This document shows, in pieces, positions 1 through 10,277 of a stretch of 64,000 nt of DNA. The position numbers and the translations under genes are program-made. The stretch's first letter is position 1. Each line of letters starts with the position of its first letter. The notes beneath the pieces are model-generated. The model was not told where the DNA came from and ran no database searches. It saw only the letters and a list, made by a program, of their open reading frames with translations. The DNA is from Pollenia angustigena (Eukaryota; Arthropoda; Insecta; Diptera; Polleniidae): contig OV884058.1 of assembly GCA_930367215.1 (NCBI GenBank), positions 107,593,802 to 107,657,801 of the forward strand. The letters run 5' to 3'.

Positions 1-114
1 TATGTGTTTAATAGTCACTTATGTACAGAATCAGTGTTCGAAAATAAACAGTACATTATGTAAAGTTCGGCTCACATACCCAGGAACGATATCTATTTTT
101 TTAGTGATTGTGTA

Positions 115-1271
115 TAGTGCTGGGAAACTATCGATAGACTATCGATAGACTATCGATATTATCGCCGCAAATTTTTACTTGCTATTATTAATTCGCGCTG
201 AATTACAGCAATGAATACAAACAACAAGAATGGCAAGTGGTATGGATTGCTTAGCAGTGCTTTTTTAGGCCTGCTGCTAATTAAAGGCCTTTAATTCAAA
301 ATTTGTACATGTTTATATAGGGACTGAAATGTCAAATATTTTTGTAATGTTGTAAAAAAAAAATGCAAATCCAAATGCAATTGCAAGCATAGGACAAAAC
401 AATGAAAGACCATTAGAAGATAAGTCCGCTAGATTGATAACCTTTTTGGGTTTAGAATTTAGATTCAATATTTTTTCATTTATCGAATTTATTCTATGGG
501 CTAAATTTCAGTTATTTATTTTATAAAAATGTTGAATATAATATAAAGTAACCTTCGGAAGGAAATAATTCCCAGTTTTTATTTGTTAAAATTGTTGAGT
601 TAAATACATTAAATTTATAAAGAATCACTATCCAGTGTGACACAAAGAATGCTGACGAAGGCCGTAGCGGGCCAGAAAATGCATTACATTCTGCTGGTGC
701 CTAATAATTGTAAATTTTTCTATACCTAAAATATACCTCATTGCTTTCCAAAGGAAGGCTAAGGTAAAATGTAAAAAGAAAATACAATATAATAGTCTGG
801 TAGTGTATAAAGTTCTGAAAAATTGAAGGAATAGAACTATTACAAAAAAGCTTTATAAAATACATAACTGAAATTTAGCTCATAGAATAAATTCGAAAAA
901 TGAAAAAATGTTGAATATAATATAAAGTTACCTTCGGAAGGAAATAATTCCCAGTTTCTGTTAAGAATTTAGAAAATTTTTTAAAGTTGCAATGGAATAT
1001 CTTATAGTCCCTGTTACTTCGGTTCCTTCAGAAAGGTACTTGTCAATTTTTAAAAAACTGCCATCTAAAATAACGTGCGTTTATACATCATACGTCTCAT
1101 ACATTCAAAAAAGTGATGAAAACAACGGACTGTAGCCTTATAAAAAAATAATTAAAGTTTTCCTGCACAAGTACAAACATTCAGTCGATAGTAATATCGA
1201 TATATCGATAGTGAAATCTGAACTATCGATAAATATCGATAGTAGAAAATATCGATAGTATCCCAGCACTA
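115..1271 (+). mobile_element. Non-autonomous hAT element with TATCGATA-rich ends
   Basis: The ends are near-identical inverted repeats starting TAGTGCTGGGAAACTATCG on the left and TAGTGCTGGGATACTATCG on the right strand. The flanks are an imperfect 8-bp target duplication, attgtgta (107-114) and attatgta (1272-1279). TIR plus 8-bp duplication is the hAT signature. Just inside each end lie clusters of TATCGATA (129, 140 and 151 on the left; 1195, 1203, 1224, 1234 and 1250 on the right). A hAT C-terminal coding remnant sits at 992-1075, so this is a deleted derivative of a larger coding element. The interior also holds an inverted repeat (471-514 with 863-908) and a direct repeat (526-578 with 903-957). 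Confidence 0.85.
992..1075 (+). pseudogene. hAT transposase C-terminal dimerisation-domain remnant
   Basis: Read from the ATG at 992 the frame gives MEYLIVPVTSVPSERYLSIF and then KKLPSKIT. The segment P-x-T-S-V-P-S-E-R is the hallmark of the hAT C-terminal dimerisation domain, where the usual form is close to PATSVPSERLFS. Only about 28 codons remain, and the catalytic DDE core and BED finger are not recognisable elsewhere in the element, so it cannot encode a working transposase. The remnant lies near the right end of the 115-1271 element, as expected for the 3' end of the gene. Confidence 0.8.
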
Positions 1272-1321
1272 ATTATGTAGACATACACAACCTTTAATAC
1301 CGTTCGTAACTATTTTCAAGA

Positions 1322-1353
1322 AAGAACCGAACATTATATAATGTTCGGTTCTT
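1322..1353. repeat. Perfect 32-bp palindrome
   Basis: Positions 1322-1337 (aagaaccgaacattat) are followed directly by their exact reverse complement at 1338-1353, with no spacer. Single copies of the half-motif gaaccgaacat recur nearby (about 1498-1508 and 1690-1700), so the palindrome looks like two half-units joined head to head. Confidence 0.85.
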
Positions 1354-1740
1354 CGTTAAAAAACAGAACAATTTTAGTGATACTGTAGACAAACATTATA
1401 TTTTAATGTTCTATAATGTTTTTTTCGTGTGTGTATTTTGTTTTTGTAAAAAATGTTTGGTTTTTTTTACCACCCAAAAGGGGCGAACATTAATGAGCCG
1501 AACCGAACACATCGAAGTTTAAGGATTTTCAAAAAAACCCCGAACGGAATTAAATGTTCTCATCTTCTGTTGAGATTGATTAAAACAGTATTATTTTTGT
1601 GTTCGAAAGATGGCTTACAGGGAAACGTTATATTTTTTAATGATTTTCTACACAAACACTACTAGCGCTTGTGTTTTCCACAAATCTACCGAACCGAACA
1701 TTAAGAAACGATATTTAGTGTTTATTTTCGAAAACTGTAC

Positions 1741-1954
1741 AGAATCTTCTCTATAACGTCATTTTCTATAGAAGTATTTTTGTCATAACAGTAGTTTCTG
1801 CAGAAAATCTTATAAATAGAAGTATTTTCTGAGGAAAATCGTCTGTATAACAATAATCTTGCGTTTATCAAAATTTTCTATAGAAAATCTTTAGAGCAAT
1901 ATTGTTTATAAAAAATATTGTGTATAACAGTTATTCTAAAGAACATCTTGTGAA
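1741..1954. repeat. Degenerate ~31-bp palindromic minisatellite, left block
   Basis: Diverged units of about 31 bp, each built on TTTTCTATAGAAAA followed by a tcttgtgtataa-like linker. The block stops exactly where the 1955-3997 hAT element begins and resumes after it, so both parts were one array. Confidence 0.7.
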
Positions 1955-2647
1955 CAGGGTTGTCAGATGTGGCGATTTCTCGCCAAACGTGGCGATTTTC
2001 AAACTTAATTGGCGACCTAATTTTCGATTTGGCGACATGGCGATTTTTTGGCGATATTTTAAAAAAGTTGGCGATTTTGTTGGCTATTTTTGGTGAGCCA
2101 TGCATTTGTTTTAAAACTCGTTGAATTCAATACGAAAACATTATATTATTTTTATTCTAGTATTTTTATGTATGACATTTTAGGCTTTTATAGGCAGTAT
2201 GTATTTGAAACTTAATTATTTAGTTGAAATAGCTGATGAATATATTGAAAATCCAGGAGAAAATTATTTTTCATATTTAAAAAAGAATTAATAAAGCATG
2301 AATATACCGATTTCAAGTTTACGAACATTTCTCCATTATAAAATGTGGCAAATTATTATCACAAACAAAATTCGTTGTTATTAAAGATATTAATGAATCG
2401 TAACGGACTTTTGGATGTTTATAAAACACAATGGACAAAATTACCGTTTGTAATTGGATGATATTCCATCTTATTTAAATCAGTTTTATAGCTATTAGGA
2501 CACGTCAGGTACGTACCATTTTAAAGAACTTGCTTTGACTGTTCATTATATGGTGCTAACTCCAACTAGTAATTACTGAGTTAAAAATGTATTTTCTCCT
2601 TCAAAGTAGAATGCAGTTCTTGACGCGGTGTTACGAGTTATAAATTA

Positions 2648-3729
2648 CAGTAGAAGGTCGGTTATATGAATACCCAGTTATATGAACATCCAGAATAGTG
2701 AACAACAAAATTTTTACACATGAGGTTCTAAAGAGTGAACACGACCTATCTCTACTGTATGAACAACTTGCAACTGTTGATTTTTTTGAAACTATTTGTT
2801 GTAAAGGGTGTTTTTTAGAGTATCACAACTTTGAGTTGGCATCATTGCTATATTTGAGCACCCATTTAACAGCTGATAGTTGATTTTTGTTTAGTTTGCT
2901 TTGAAATTTCATTATGAATCGGCTTATCGAGCAACGCGCAAATATTTGACATTTTTAATCAAAATAATTCGGCGAATGGGCTGAAGCACAAATTGATAAC
3001 GATTTTGAATCTCCACTAAAATTTGTATATTCCTATTAAGCCAATTTCTGGTAGAATGGGTACATAAATAAGCAGAATTGGCGCATTTGGAGTGAGTAGA
3101 ATCCACAATCTTTTTTCGAAACTCCCTTACATCCACAAATATAACTGTTTGGTGCGCTTTATGGGCTGGCGGAGTCATTGGCCCACATGTCTACAAAAAA
3201 CGATGATGATCAAAATGCGAAAAGTTGTTGAAAATTGGCGCCTTGTACACGCCAGCCGCATGACAGAAATCATATTTAAATTTCATAAAATTTTCTTTTC
3301 AATAAAGCTCGTTTCATTGATATTAAAAATATATTTCCTTGTTTTATTATGATTTAAACTTGTGTCACTCTATGAAAAACACTCTTTATTATAAATCTGT
3401 TCTAAAGGAAAATTTATAAGATGTTTGGAGTTGGTAAAGTTATTGCTTGTAGTGGAAATAATATATCTGATAATGATATTTGGCATTGTTAAAATCCAGG
3501 AACAAGGCATTACAGAAATCTTTTAAAGCAAAAAAAAAAAAATAACCGACTTCTTTCATGTACATTTATTATTAACAAACTAATATAAAAAAAACTTAAT
3601 ATAGGTTATGTATGTACACATATTAAAGTTGATTTGAAATACTCATTTTATATTGTCTCGATTATGTGAACTTTTCCATTTAGTGAACAGGCCCTGTCTT
3701 AATTAGTTCGTATAAGTGAGCGTCTACTG
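2648..3729. mobile_element. pogo/Tigger-like TIR element (non-autonomous)
   Basis: Left end CAGTAGAAGGTCGGTTATAT and right end (reverse strand) CAGTAGACGCTCACTTATAC match at about 19 of 24 positions. The left end follows a TA (2646-2647); on the right the expected TA reads CA. The subterminal region repeats tatgaac/agtgaac. The CAGTAGA...TTATA(T/C)GAA style is that of pogo/Tigger elements. The only coding remnant inside is mariner-like rather than pogo-like, which suggests a further nested insertion or a composite element. Confidence 0.6.
2914..3290 (+). pseudogene. Decayed mariner-like (IS630/Tc1 superfamily) transposase
   Basis: ATG at 2914 gives MNRLIEQRANI, then the frame breaks. Further along the frame reads WAEAQIDNDFESP and, after a stop, NGYINKQNWRIW, followed in another frame by a KNDDDQNA-like stretch and a final ENWRLVHASRMTEIIFK. 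These are in the order found in fly mariner-like transposases: the region before the first catalytic aspartates, the NKQN motif, and the C-terminal NWT..MDH..R..G.HL.EIIF tail. The middle third, including the later DDE residues, is deleted. The same family is present, better preserved, at 9156-10277. Confidence 0.7.
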
Positions 3730-3997
3730 CACTTCTTTTGTACCTTCGTTAAAAAAATTTAATTCACTTACAATGTATTTCAAAAAAGAAGATCAAAGAC
3801 TATATATTATGGCGACTTTTTTAAATTTTTGGCGGATTTTAGCGACTTGGAACAAATTTATTTTATAAGATTTATAAAAAATATTTTTAATAATTTAAAT
3901 CATCTATATTTTATTGTCAAAAAGTTTAAAATAAAGGCTTTGGTGATTTTTGACATTGAGTTTGGCGAAAAAGGTCAAAATCGATCTGACAACCCTG

Positions 3998-4480
3998 CTT
4001 GTGAATAATAATCTAGTATTTGTATCCTGTGTATTAGACAATTGTTGATAGAAAAACTTGTGTACAACAATATTTTCTATAGAAAATCTTGTGTATAAGA
4101 GTATTTTCTTAAGAAAATCCTATGTATAAGAGTATTTTTAAAAGAATTATTAAAGACAATAACCGCTATAGAAAATCTTAAGTATAGCACTATCGTCAAA
4201 AAACGATCTTGTGTATAACAGTTTTCCTCAGAATTTCTTGTGTGTAATAATATTTTCTATTGAAAATGTTATGTATAGCAATATTTTCTATAGAAAATTG
4301 TATATATATTACAGTATTTCCTTGAGAAAATTTAGTGCAAAACACTTCCGTTTTATAGAAAGTCCAGCGTATAACAAAAAAAAATTGTGTATAAAGTTTT
4401 CCATAGCAAATCTAGGGGATCTAGAACATAAAAGAGTGGATTTAATTGGAAAGTATGTAAGTGTATAACAGTTATTTTCC
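3998..4480. repeat. Degenerate ~31-bp palindromic minisatellite, right block
   Basis: Continuation of the array interrupted by the hAT at 1955-3997. The clearest units lie at about 4060-4140 (two consecutive 31-bp units around TTTTCTATAGAAAA and TTTTCTTAAGAAAA), with more diverged units to 4480. Confidence 0.7.
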
Positions 4481-4504
4481 GATATAATTCATTTTTAATA
4501 TATT

Positions 4505-4712
4505 TAATTGGGCTTAAGTTCATCAAGTTTAATTTTCATTAAATTATTTTTATGAAGAAAGGAATTTTTACAACATGAAAATTAATTAAAATTGTTATTG
4601 TTAATTTTTCATTCTTGACTTGGCTGGGGCGCGAACCCCGGACGGCCGGTTACCCTGACATGTTTCGATCGAAACCACTCGATCTACTCAGAGGGACTTT
4701 CTGTCTTAGGTA
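4505..4712 (-). mobile_element. tRNA-derived SINE
   Basis: On the reverse strand the head reads tctgagtagatcgagtgg..., with an A-box-like gatcgagtgg, then a B-box-like GGGGTTCGCGCCCC, followed by an AT-rich body. A second copy at 12426-12624 is about 90% alike by eye and has a perfect B box GGTTCGAGCCC. The pairing of an internal polymerase III promoter with a shared body in two places is the basis for calling a SINE. No clean target duplication was found. Confidence 0.6.
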
Positions 4713-4754
4713 AACATGTAAAATCAATTTAAATAGATAAATTACAAAATAAAT

Positions 4755-5327
4755 TTGCTTCTTTGAATTTATCAACTGATTCTAGTTAATTTGTGTGCGC
4801 TGAATTCAAAACTGTAATCAGTCTATCAGCTCTAGTTTTCATGATATAACTTTTTATACCCTCCACTTATGACCTCCAATTACACCAATTACCCAAATTT
4901 TTTTTCCAAAATTTTTTTTTTTTTTTTATCAAAATTTTTTATTTACTGTTATAGTTATTGCCAAAAAAAAAAAAACTCCCAAATTTTTTTAAGTATTTTT
5001 TTTTTTTTATTTAAATAAATCTGTATAAAACAGTTTTACTTCTTTTTATTTTTTTAAATTCCTATGGAAAAGTTTTACTTTCTAAATACTTAAAAAAATT
5101 TGGGAGTTTTTTTCTTTGCAATAACTATAACAGTAAATAAAAAATTTTGATAAAAAAAAAAATTTTTTGGAAAAAAAATTTGGATAATTGGTGTAATTGG
5201 AGGTCATAAGTGGAGGGTATAAAAAGTTATATCATGAAAATTAGAGCTGATAGAGACAAACTGATTACAGTTTTGAATTCAGCGCACCCAAATTAACTAG
5301 AATCAGTTGATAAATTCAAAGAAGCAA
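4755..5327. mobile_element. Foldback element with ~245-bp inverted arms
   Basis: The left arm (4755 to about 5000) and right arm (about 5083 to 5327) are almost perfect reverse complements around an 82-bp AT-rich spacer. Each arm contains the 'taccctccac' stretch common at the starts of dispersed repeats in this window. There is no coding sequence. It splits SINE-associated sequence: the SINE lies to the left and related sequence follows to the right. Confidence 0.8.
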
Positions 5328-5328
5328 G

Positions 5329-5400
5329 TTGAGTGTTGGCCTGTGTAATCATTCAAAAAGCAAATTGAGTGTTGGCCTGTGTAATCATTCAAAAAGCAAA
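5329..5400. repeat. Two perfect tandem 36-bp units
   Basis: Identical copies at 5329-5364 and 5365-5400, each beginning ttgagtgttggcctgtg. They directly abut the right arm of the foldback element. Confidence 0.9.
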
Positions 5401-6119
5401 TTTCGATCTACCAAAGGTTAAAATACAATTTGGTTTTGGTTTTTTCTAGTAAATTTCATTGAAAAATTCCACCTTTAAGTTCGATTCTGTCATATAAATC
5501 TAAAAACTGAGCGTACCTACAATTCCCACCATCGCTGCACAACGTCTCCCGGTAAAATGCAAACATTTGTTGCTGCTATTTATGCCTCACATCGCTCAAA
5601 CACCGTGTGTCTATTAGATTTGCTAGTTTTTTTCATCCGACTGCGTGAGCGTATCTTTCTATCCATTAAAATTGCATTGGTTTATGTAAAATCTATTTTT
5701 TGATCATGTTGTTCTACATCGAACTTTGAATCTGGTCTATAAATTGTAAATTTTGTTTTTTCGATACCAGAATAATTGCTTGTATATTTTCGGTTTTTTG
5801 TTAAATTAATAACAAAAATATGTTAAAAAATTAAGAAAAAAAAATTTTAAAAATATTTGAAAGTGAAAGAGTTTCGCTAAATGTGTCATTCAGCTATTTT
5901 AATATTTGAAGAAATGTTTAAAGGAATTTCTTTAAAAAAAAATGTTTAAATAGTTCGGTGCACATTATTGTCGTATTTAAAAGCTTTTGTTTATTTAAAT
6001 GACGATTATTTATAAAAATCTATATAAAAATAACTGTTTAACAAAAGTTTGATTAAAAAAAATACTGTTTTTGCCATTGATTTTCCAAAAAAAAAAAAAA
6101 AAATATAAATAAAAAACAA
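5401..6119. other. AT-rich sequence without recognised genes
   Basis: Positions 5380-5435 match the reverse complement of 12676-12728, so the first part belongs to the SINE-associated repeat. The stretch 5500-5690 is less AT-rich and unique within the window, but I see no supported reading frame. The rest is A/T tracts. Confidence 0.4.
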
Positions 6120-7120
6120 CTACAAACTAGTGTTATACAGAACATTCTCGAAAAAAAAATTCTATAAATAATGTTATGCCTGACATCTTCTTTTTCGGAT
6201 ATATCGATTATTTTTTTTAAAATATCGATATTTTGATATATCGATATTTTTTGCCCATTCCTATACCAAACACTTTTTTCAATAAAATAATCTTCAAAGG
6301 AAATATTCTTACAAAAAATATCTTTATACGAAAAATTTTTTTAAAGAAATAAGAAAGTTCTTGTATCGAAAATTTGCTATAGGAAATATCCTCAGACAAA
6401 ATGTTTTTTATAGAAAATATGTACTGATACACGCAAGGTTTTCTTGTACAAACTATTTTCCAAGAAAATTTTATTATGAAAAAATACTTTTCGTATAATA
6501 GGGAGAATATTCTTTTAGAAAAATATTCCAATGCGGCAAATTTTCTATAGAAAATATTCTTATTCGAAATATTTTCTATTCGACAAATTTTCTATAGAAA
6601 AAAATCTTTAAAAAAAAAATTTTATATAGAAAATAATCTTTACAAAATATTTTTAAAAACAAAAATCTTTTAACAAAATTTTCTATAAAAAATTAGTTTT
6701 TTCAGAAATTTTTCTATAAACAATAAACTTTTACCAAAAATTTTCTATACAAAATAATCAGAAAATTTTCTTAAAGTTTATTTTTTATAGAGAAATTTTC
6801 TGAAAAAAAATATTTTTTTATAGAAAATTTTCTGAAAAAAAATAATTTTTTATAGAAAATTTTCTGAGCAACATAATTTTTTTATAGAAAATTTTGTTAA
6901 AAGATTATTGTTTTTAAATTTGTTTTGTACAAAAAATAATCTTTTACAGAAAATTTTCTATAAAAAAATAATTTTTTATTGAAAAAAATAATCTTTTACA
7001 GAAAATTTTTTATAGAAAAAAATAATCTTTTACAGAAAATTTTTTATAAAAAATAAACTTTAACAGCAAGATTTCTATAAAAAATAATTTTTTATAGAAA
7101 ATTTTCTATAATTCTATCAA
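6120..7120. repeat. Array of TTTTCTATAGAAAA palindromes
   Basis: About 1 kb of strongly diverged short units centred on TTTTCTATAGAAAA or TTTTTTATAGAAAA separated by linkers such as ataatcttttac. It is the same family as the blocks at 1741-1954 and 3998-4480. Reading frames here, such as one on the minus strand at 6217-6531, are low-complexity chance openings. Two ATATCGATAT motifs sit at about 6220-6248. Confidence 0.65.
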
Positions 7121-8169
7121 ATTTTTTTGCATACGATAGACACTGACGTATCGAATGAAAACTCGATAAATGTATTATCGAGTTACTCGATATCGAATGA
7201 TATTATTTCAAATTCAATACATTTCATTCGATATCGATTTTCATGATACCAAAATAAATAATTTCAATAAGTTTTGCTTAATATCGTATGCGGTGATTAG
7301 ACCCCAGGCTTGACCGACTACACTGTCTTGCTGAGTTTTTTAGATTTTTTTTTATAATTTCGGCAGTTTTTTGCCATTATATATATATTTAGTCCTTTTT
7401 TGCCATTAGATATTTTTTAAAAAAAATTTTTTAAACTATTGTTTTTTATCACCCAACAGCCAGTTTAAAAGAATATTTTTTTTTTTTTTTGCTCTTCTTA
7501 ATTACTCAAGTGTAAAATTATTTTAGTCCGAATTTTCAAGAATTAACTCATCCCATAAAAATTTTCCAAGTCAATATTATTTCAAAATAACATATTGAAA
7601 TTTTTATTTATTTAAAATTCCCGCAAATTAATATCAGCCACAAATCGACTTAACTCCCATAAAATTGGTAAAAGAAAAATCAAATTATTCAATATTATTT
7701 TATGATCTTTACAAAACATTCTGCTCGTTTAATGTCTAGTTCTATAAATTCCTAAAGAAAATAAAAATAAAAATGAAAATTCTCATCAATCGTCGTGTAA
7801 AAGTAATAAAAATGAAAAACACAATTAGGCGACTGTGAAGCGAAATGTGAACCGACACACACACACACATACGGATTCCCAAAAAGACGGACTGACGGCA
7901 AGAAAAGACATGCAGGCCCATTTGCACGGACTGATGGGCGCTCAAAAGAACAAATGAAAACAACAACAAAACAACACGACACCAGACAAGACAATAACCA
8001 GGCTGTTAGTTGCGATCCCTTTCCTTTATTTTGTATCTGTATCTAATGGGTTGCAGGGAATTTTAAATCTGCACAGAAATAAAAGAAAATAATTTCTTTT
8101 AAAGCAACAAAAATCAAAATAAAAAGAATTTTTTTTTTTCTCAAACTGAGTAGATTTTCTGTATTTTTA
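7121..8169. other. AT-rich sequence without recognised genes
   Basis: Positions 7140-7260 contain imperfect inverted copies of attcgatatcga. A short (AC)n microsatellite lies at 7856-7869. The stretch 7800-8060 is less AT-rich, and its reverse strand is open in two frames, but the translations are low-complexity and I recognise no family. Confidence 0.4.
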
Positions 8170-9043
8170 TACCCTTCACTACAGGTGGAAAGGGCATGTA
8201 TTAGTTTGTCATTCTGTTTGTTATTTCTACAATTGATTTAATTTTTGCGTTTAAAAATTTTAAAGTGCGTTTTCGCCTCGGAGGTGCCCTTTACGAAGTT
8301 ACTTACATCACGCAATACACTAGCCAACTTAAAAGGCAATTCAGATTGTCAGACGCAAAAAAGATACATTTTTAAAAAATTTACGCTAATTTCTTTTAAG
8401 TTTGTGATGTCCGTGATTCGTTATTGGTGCGCTGACACCAACTTGATACACCTCAAACTTTATAAAATTACGCAGTTTTTTTAATTCTGCGCTTAAAACT
8501 CATTTTTATTAAACGGCGCAAAAACTCTATGCAAAATCTTCAAAAATTTCAAAATTCGGAAAATTTTGGTTTCACTTTAAAACACCATGCAACTTTTCAC
8601 GCAGCAGCGATATCAAAATTTTTTTTTTTAGTGGATATATCCTTCAAGTCTAGTGACTAAATTTTGTATGGGTTTGGATTTAAAAGCTTAAAACTATTAC
8701 AAAGAAAACGGAATGAATGAAAAAACTCTTGGAAGTTTCAAGTCGTTTTTTTAATTTTTCGAATTTTAGATGACCACCAATTCTTAAGGTGAGGACTTTT
8801 CAACGTAAAACTTTGCACGTCATATCCTTCAAGTATAGTCATCCAAACCCTGTACAACGTTTTTTTCAATTCATAAAACTTAACGAAATAAGAGCCATAG
8901 TATGTCGGTTTCAGCAGGTGCTCAAAAAATTTGAAGTAGCCCATATATATTCTGGGTCTTTATGACTTGATTTAACGTATCCGTGTGTCCGTTGAAATAG
9001 GTTTTCCGAAGACTCGAGATATGACGGGGACTTAATTAATATA
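8170..9043 (+). repeat. Fly dispersed repeat (type R2), left part
   Basis: Begins with the imperfect palindrome atacccttcactacaggtgg and 'tagtttgtcattctg', then AT-rich sequence and 'cgtgtgtccgttgaaatag' at 8977-9001. A second copy is at 22190-22790. The element is cut at 9043 by the mariner element and continues at 10383. Confidence 0.6.
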
Positions 9044-9155
9044 TCGGGTGATTTTTTAGCTATTTTCTTTTTGGCAACACTAGTTTAAACAGCTGACGCA
9101 CGTTTCGTGTTTTGTTTCACTGTCAAACACCTTCAGTTTGGTCTATAATTTAGCC

Positions 9156-10277
9156 ATGAATCGTCTTACTTATCTTACTTATTGAATTTTATTATCAAAA
9201 TACGTCCATTTTATGGTCAGTTTAATCGACCCACTAAAGGTGTTATGATACTTGCTATTTTTTGTATTGGATTTTTTTAGGATTGACTGAATGAAACAAC
9301 AAATGCGAGAAAGAACAAGAAATACAATTTGATAAAATGTAAACAAAACAAACAATACTGCCCACGTTTTTCCCCCACAAAAAACCGTCATAAAAGCTAA
9401 AAATCGCAAAAAAAAAGTTAAAAACCTTTTCTTTCGATCAAAAACTAAAAAAAATTGGCAACAGTGCTAACAATTAATCTGGAAATGTCAATTTTAAGTT
9501 AAAAAATGTTATATTTTTTTGACAGTCTTAGATTATTTATCGATAACACATGTATATTTGTTTGACATTTCAAGATTTTTTATGATATAATCATACTCTT
9601 TACACTTAGTCAGTTTTTGCAGTATTTGCACTGTTCTCCAATATAGAAAAAATACAAAAAATAGCAAGTATCATAACACCTTAAAGCATCTATTCGGGCT
9701 ATTTTGACTAAATTGCGCACCAAATTTACATTGTTGGACATTAAACCACCAACACGTTTACGTAGAGTGCGAAGTGAAGAAAATATCGCAACTGCATCGG
9801 CCAGTGTTAATGATGAACATCAATTATCGATTCGTCGCCGTTCGCAGCAATTGGGCCTCTGTTACTCAACAACGTGAGATGATATCCAACTTTTTTTTGC
9901 CTAAAATACAAGAGTTTGACTTGCATGACATGTGGTTTCAACAAGATGGTACCAAATGCCACACAGCACGCTTAACAATGGACTTATTGAGAGGCGAGTT
10001 CGGTGAACATTTTAGTTCACGTTCGGGGCCTGTCAATTGGCCGCCTAGATCGTGCGATTTAACGCCTTTAGACTATTTTTTGTGGGGCTGTGTTAAAGCT
10101 CATGTCTATACACACATGCCCGCTTCAATTGACGCATTGGAAGACAACATTGAAGCATTTATTCATGAGGTATCGGCCGAAATGTTGGAAAGAGTATGCC
10201 AAAATTGGACTAAGCGGATGGACCATTTGAGGCGCAGTCACGGACAACATTTGCATGAAATAATCTTCCAACATTAA
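9156..10277 (+). pseudogene. Mariner-like transposase pseudogene (IS630/Tc1/mariner)
   Basis: The gene starts at ATG 9156 (MNRL), with an IEFYYQN remnant at about 9184 before the MITE. After the MITE, 9686-9871 reads ASIRAILTKLRTKFTLLDIK and later LSIRRRSQQLGLCYSTT, the N-terminal helix-turn-helix region. At about 9870 a deletion removes the first catalytic aspartate region and shifts frame. From there to 10277 the C-terminal half is open: EMISNFFLPK, MWFQQDGTKCHTARLTMDLL, NWPPRSCDLTPLDYFLWG (the second and third acidic positions) and a QNWTKRMDHLRRSHGQHLHE tail, ending at TAA. The annotated 167-codon frame from 9774 joins an out-of-frame leader to this tail. It cannot encode an active enzyme. 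Confidence 0.9.
9238..9681. mobile_element. PIF/Harbinger-like MITE
   Basis: Perfect terminal inverted repeats of about 30 bp start AGGTGTTATGATACTTGCTA at 9238, with the complement ending at 9681. The flanks are TAA (9235-9237) and TAA (9682-9684), a 3-bp duplication typical of PIF/Harbinger. No coding sequence. It sits inside the mariner transposase gene; removing it restores the join RPT|EASI-like reading across the site. Confidence 0.8.

Larger units (their letters stand above)
1955..3997. mobile_element. Non-autonomous hAT element (CAGGGTTGTCAGAT ends)
   Basis: Fourteen-bp perfect terminal inverted repeats CAGGGTTGTCAGAT (1955-1968; complement at 3984-3997) are flanked by a perfect 8-bp target duplication cttgtgaa (1947-1954 and 3998-4005). 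Subterminal sequence is rich in the motif ggcgattt on the left and its counterparts on the right. No hAT transposase is recognisable; the interior is occupied by a pogo-like element with a mariner-type remnant. The target site is a unit of the surrounding minisatellite. Confidence 0.92.

Noticed and set aside
6217..6531. 104-codon minus-strand frame
   Set aside because: It is a translation of the palindromic TTTTCTATAGAAAA array.
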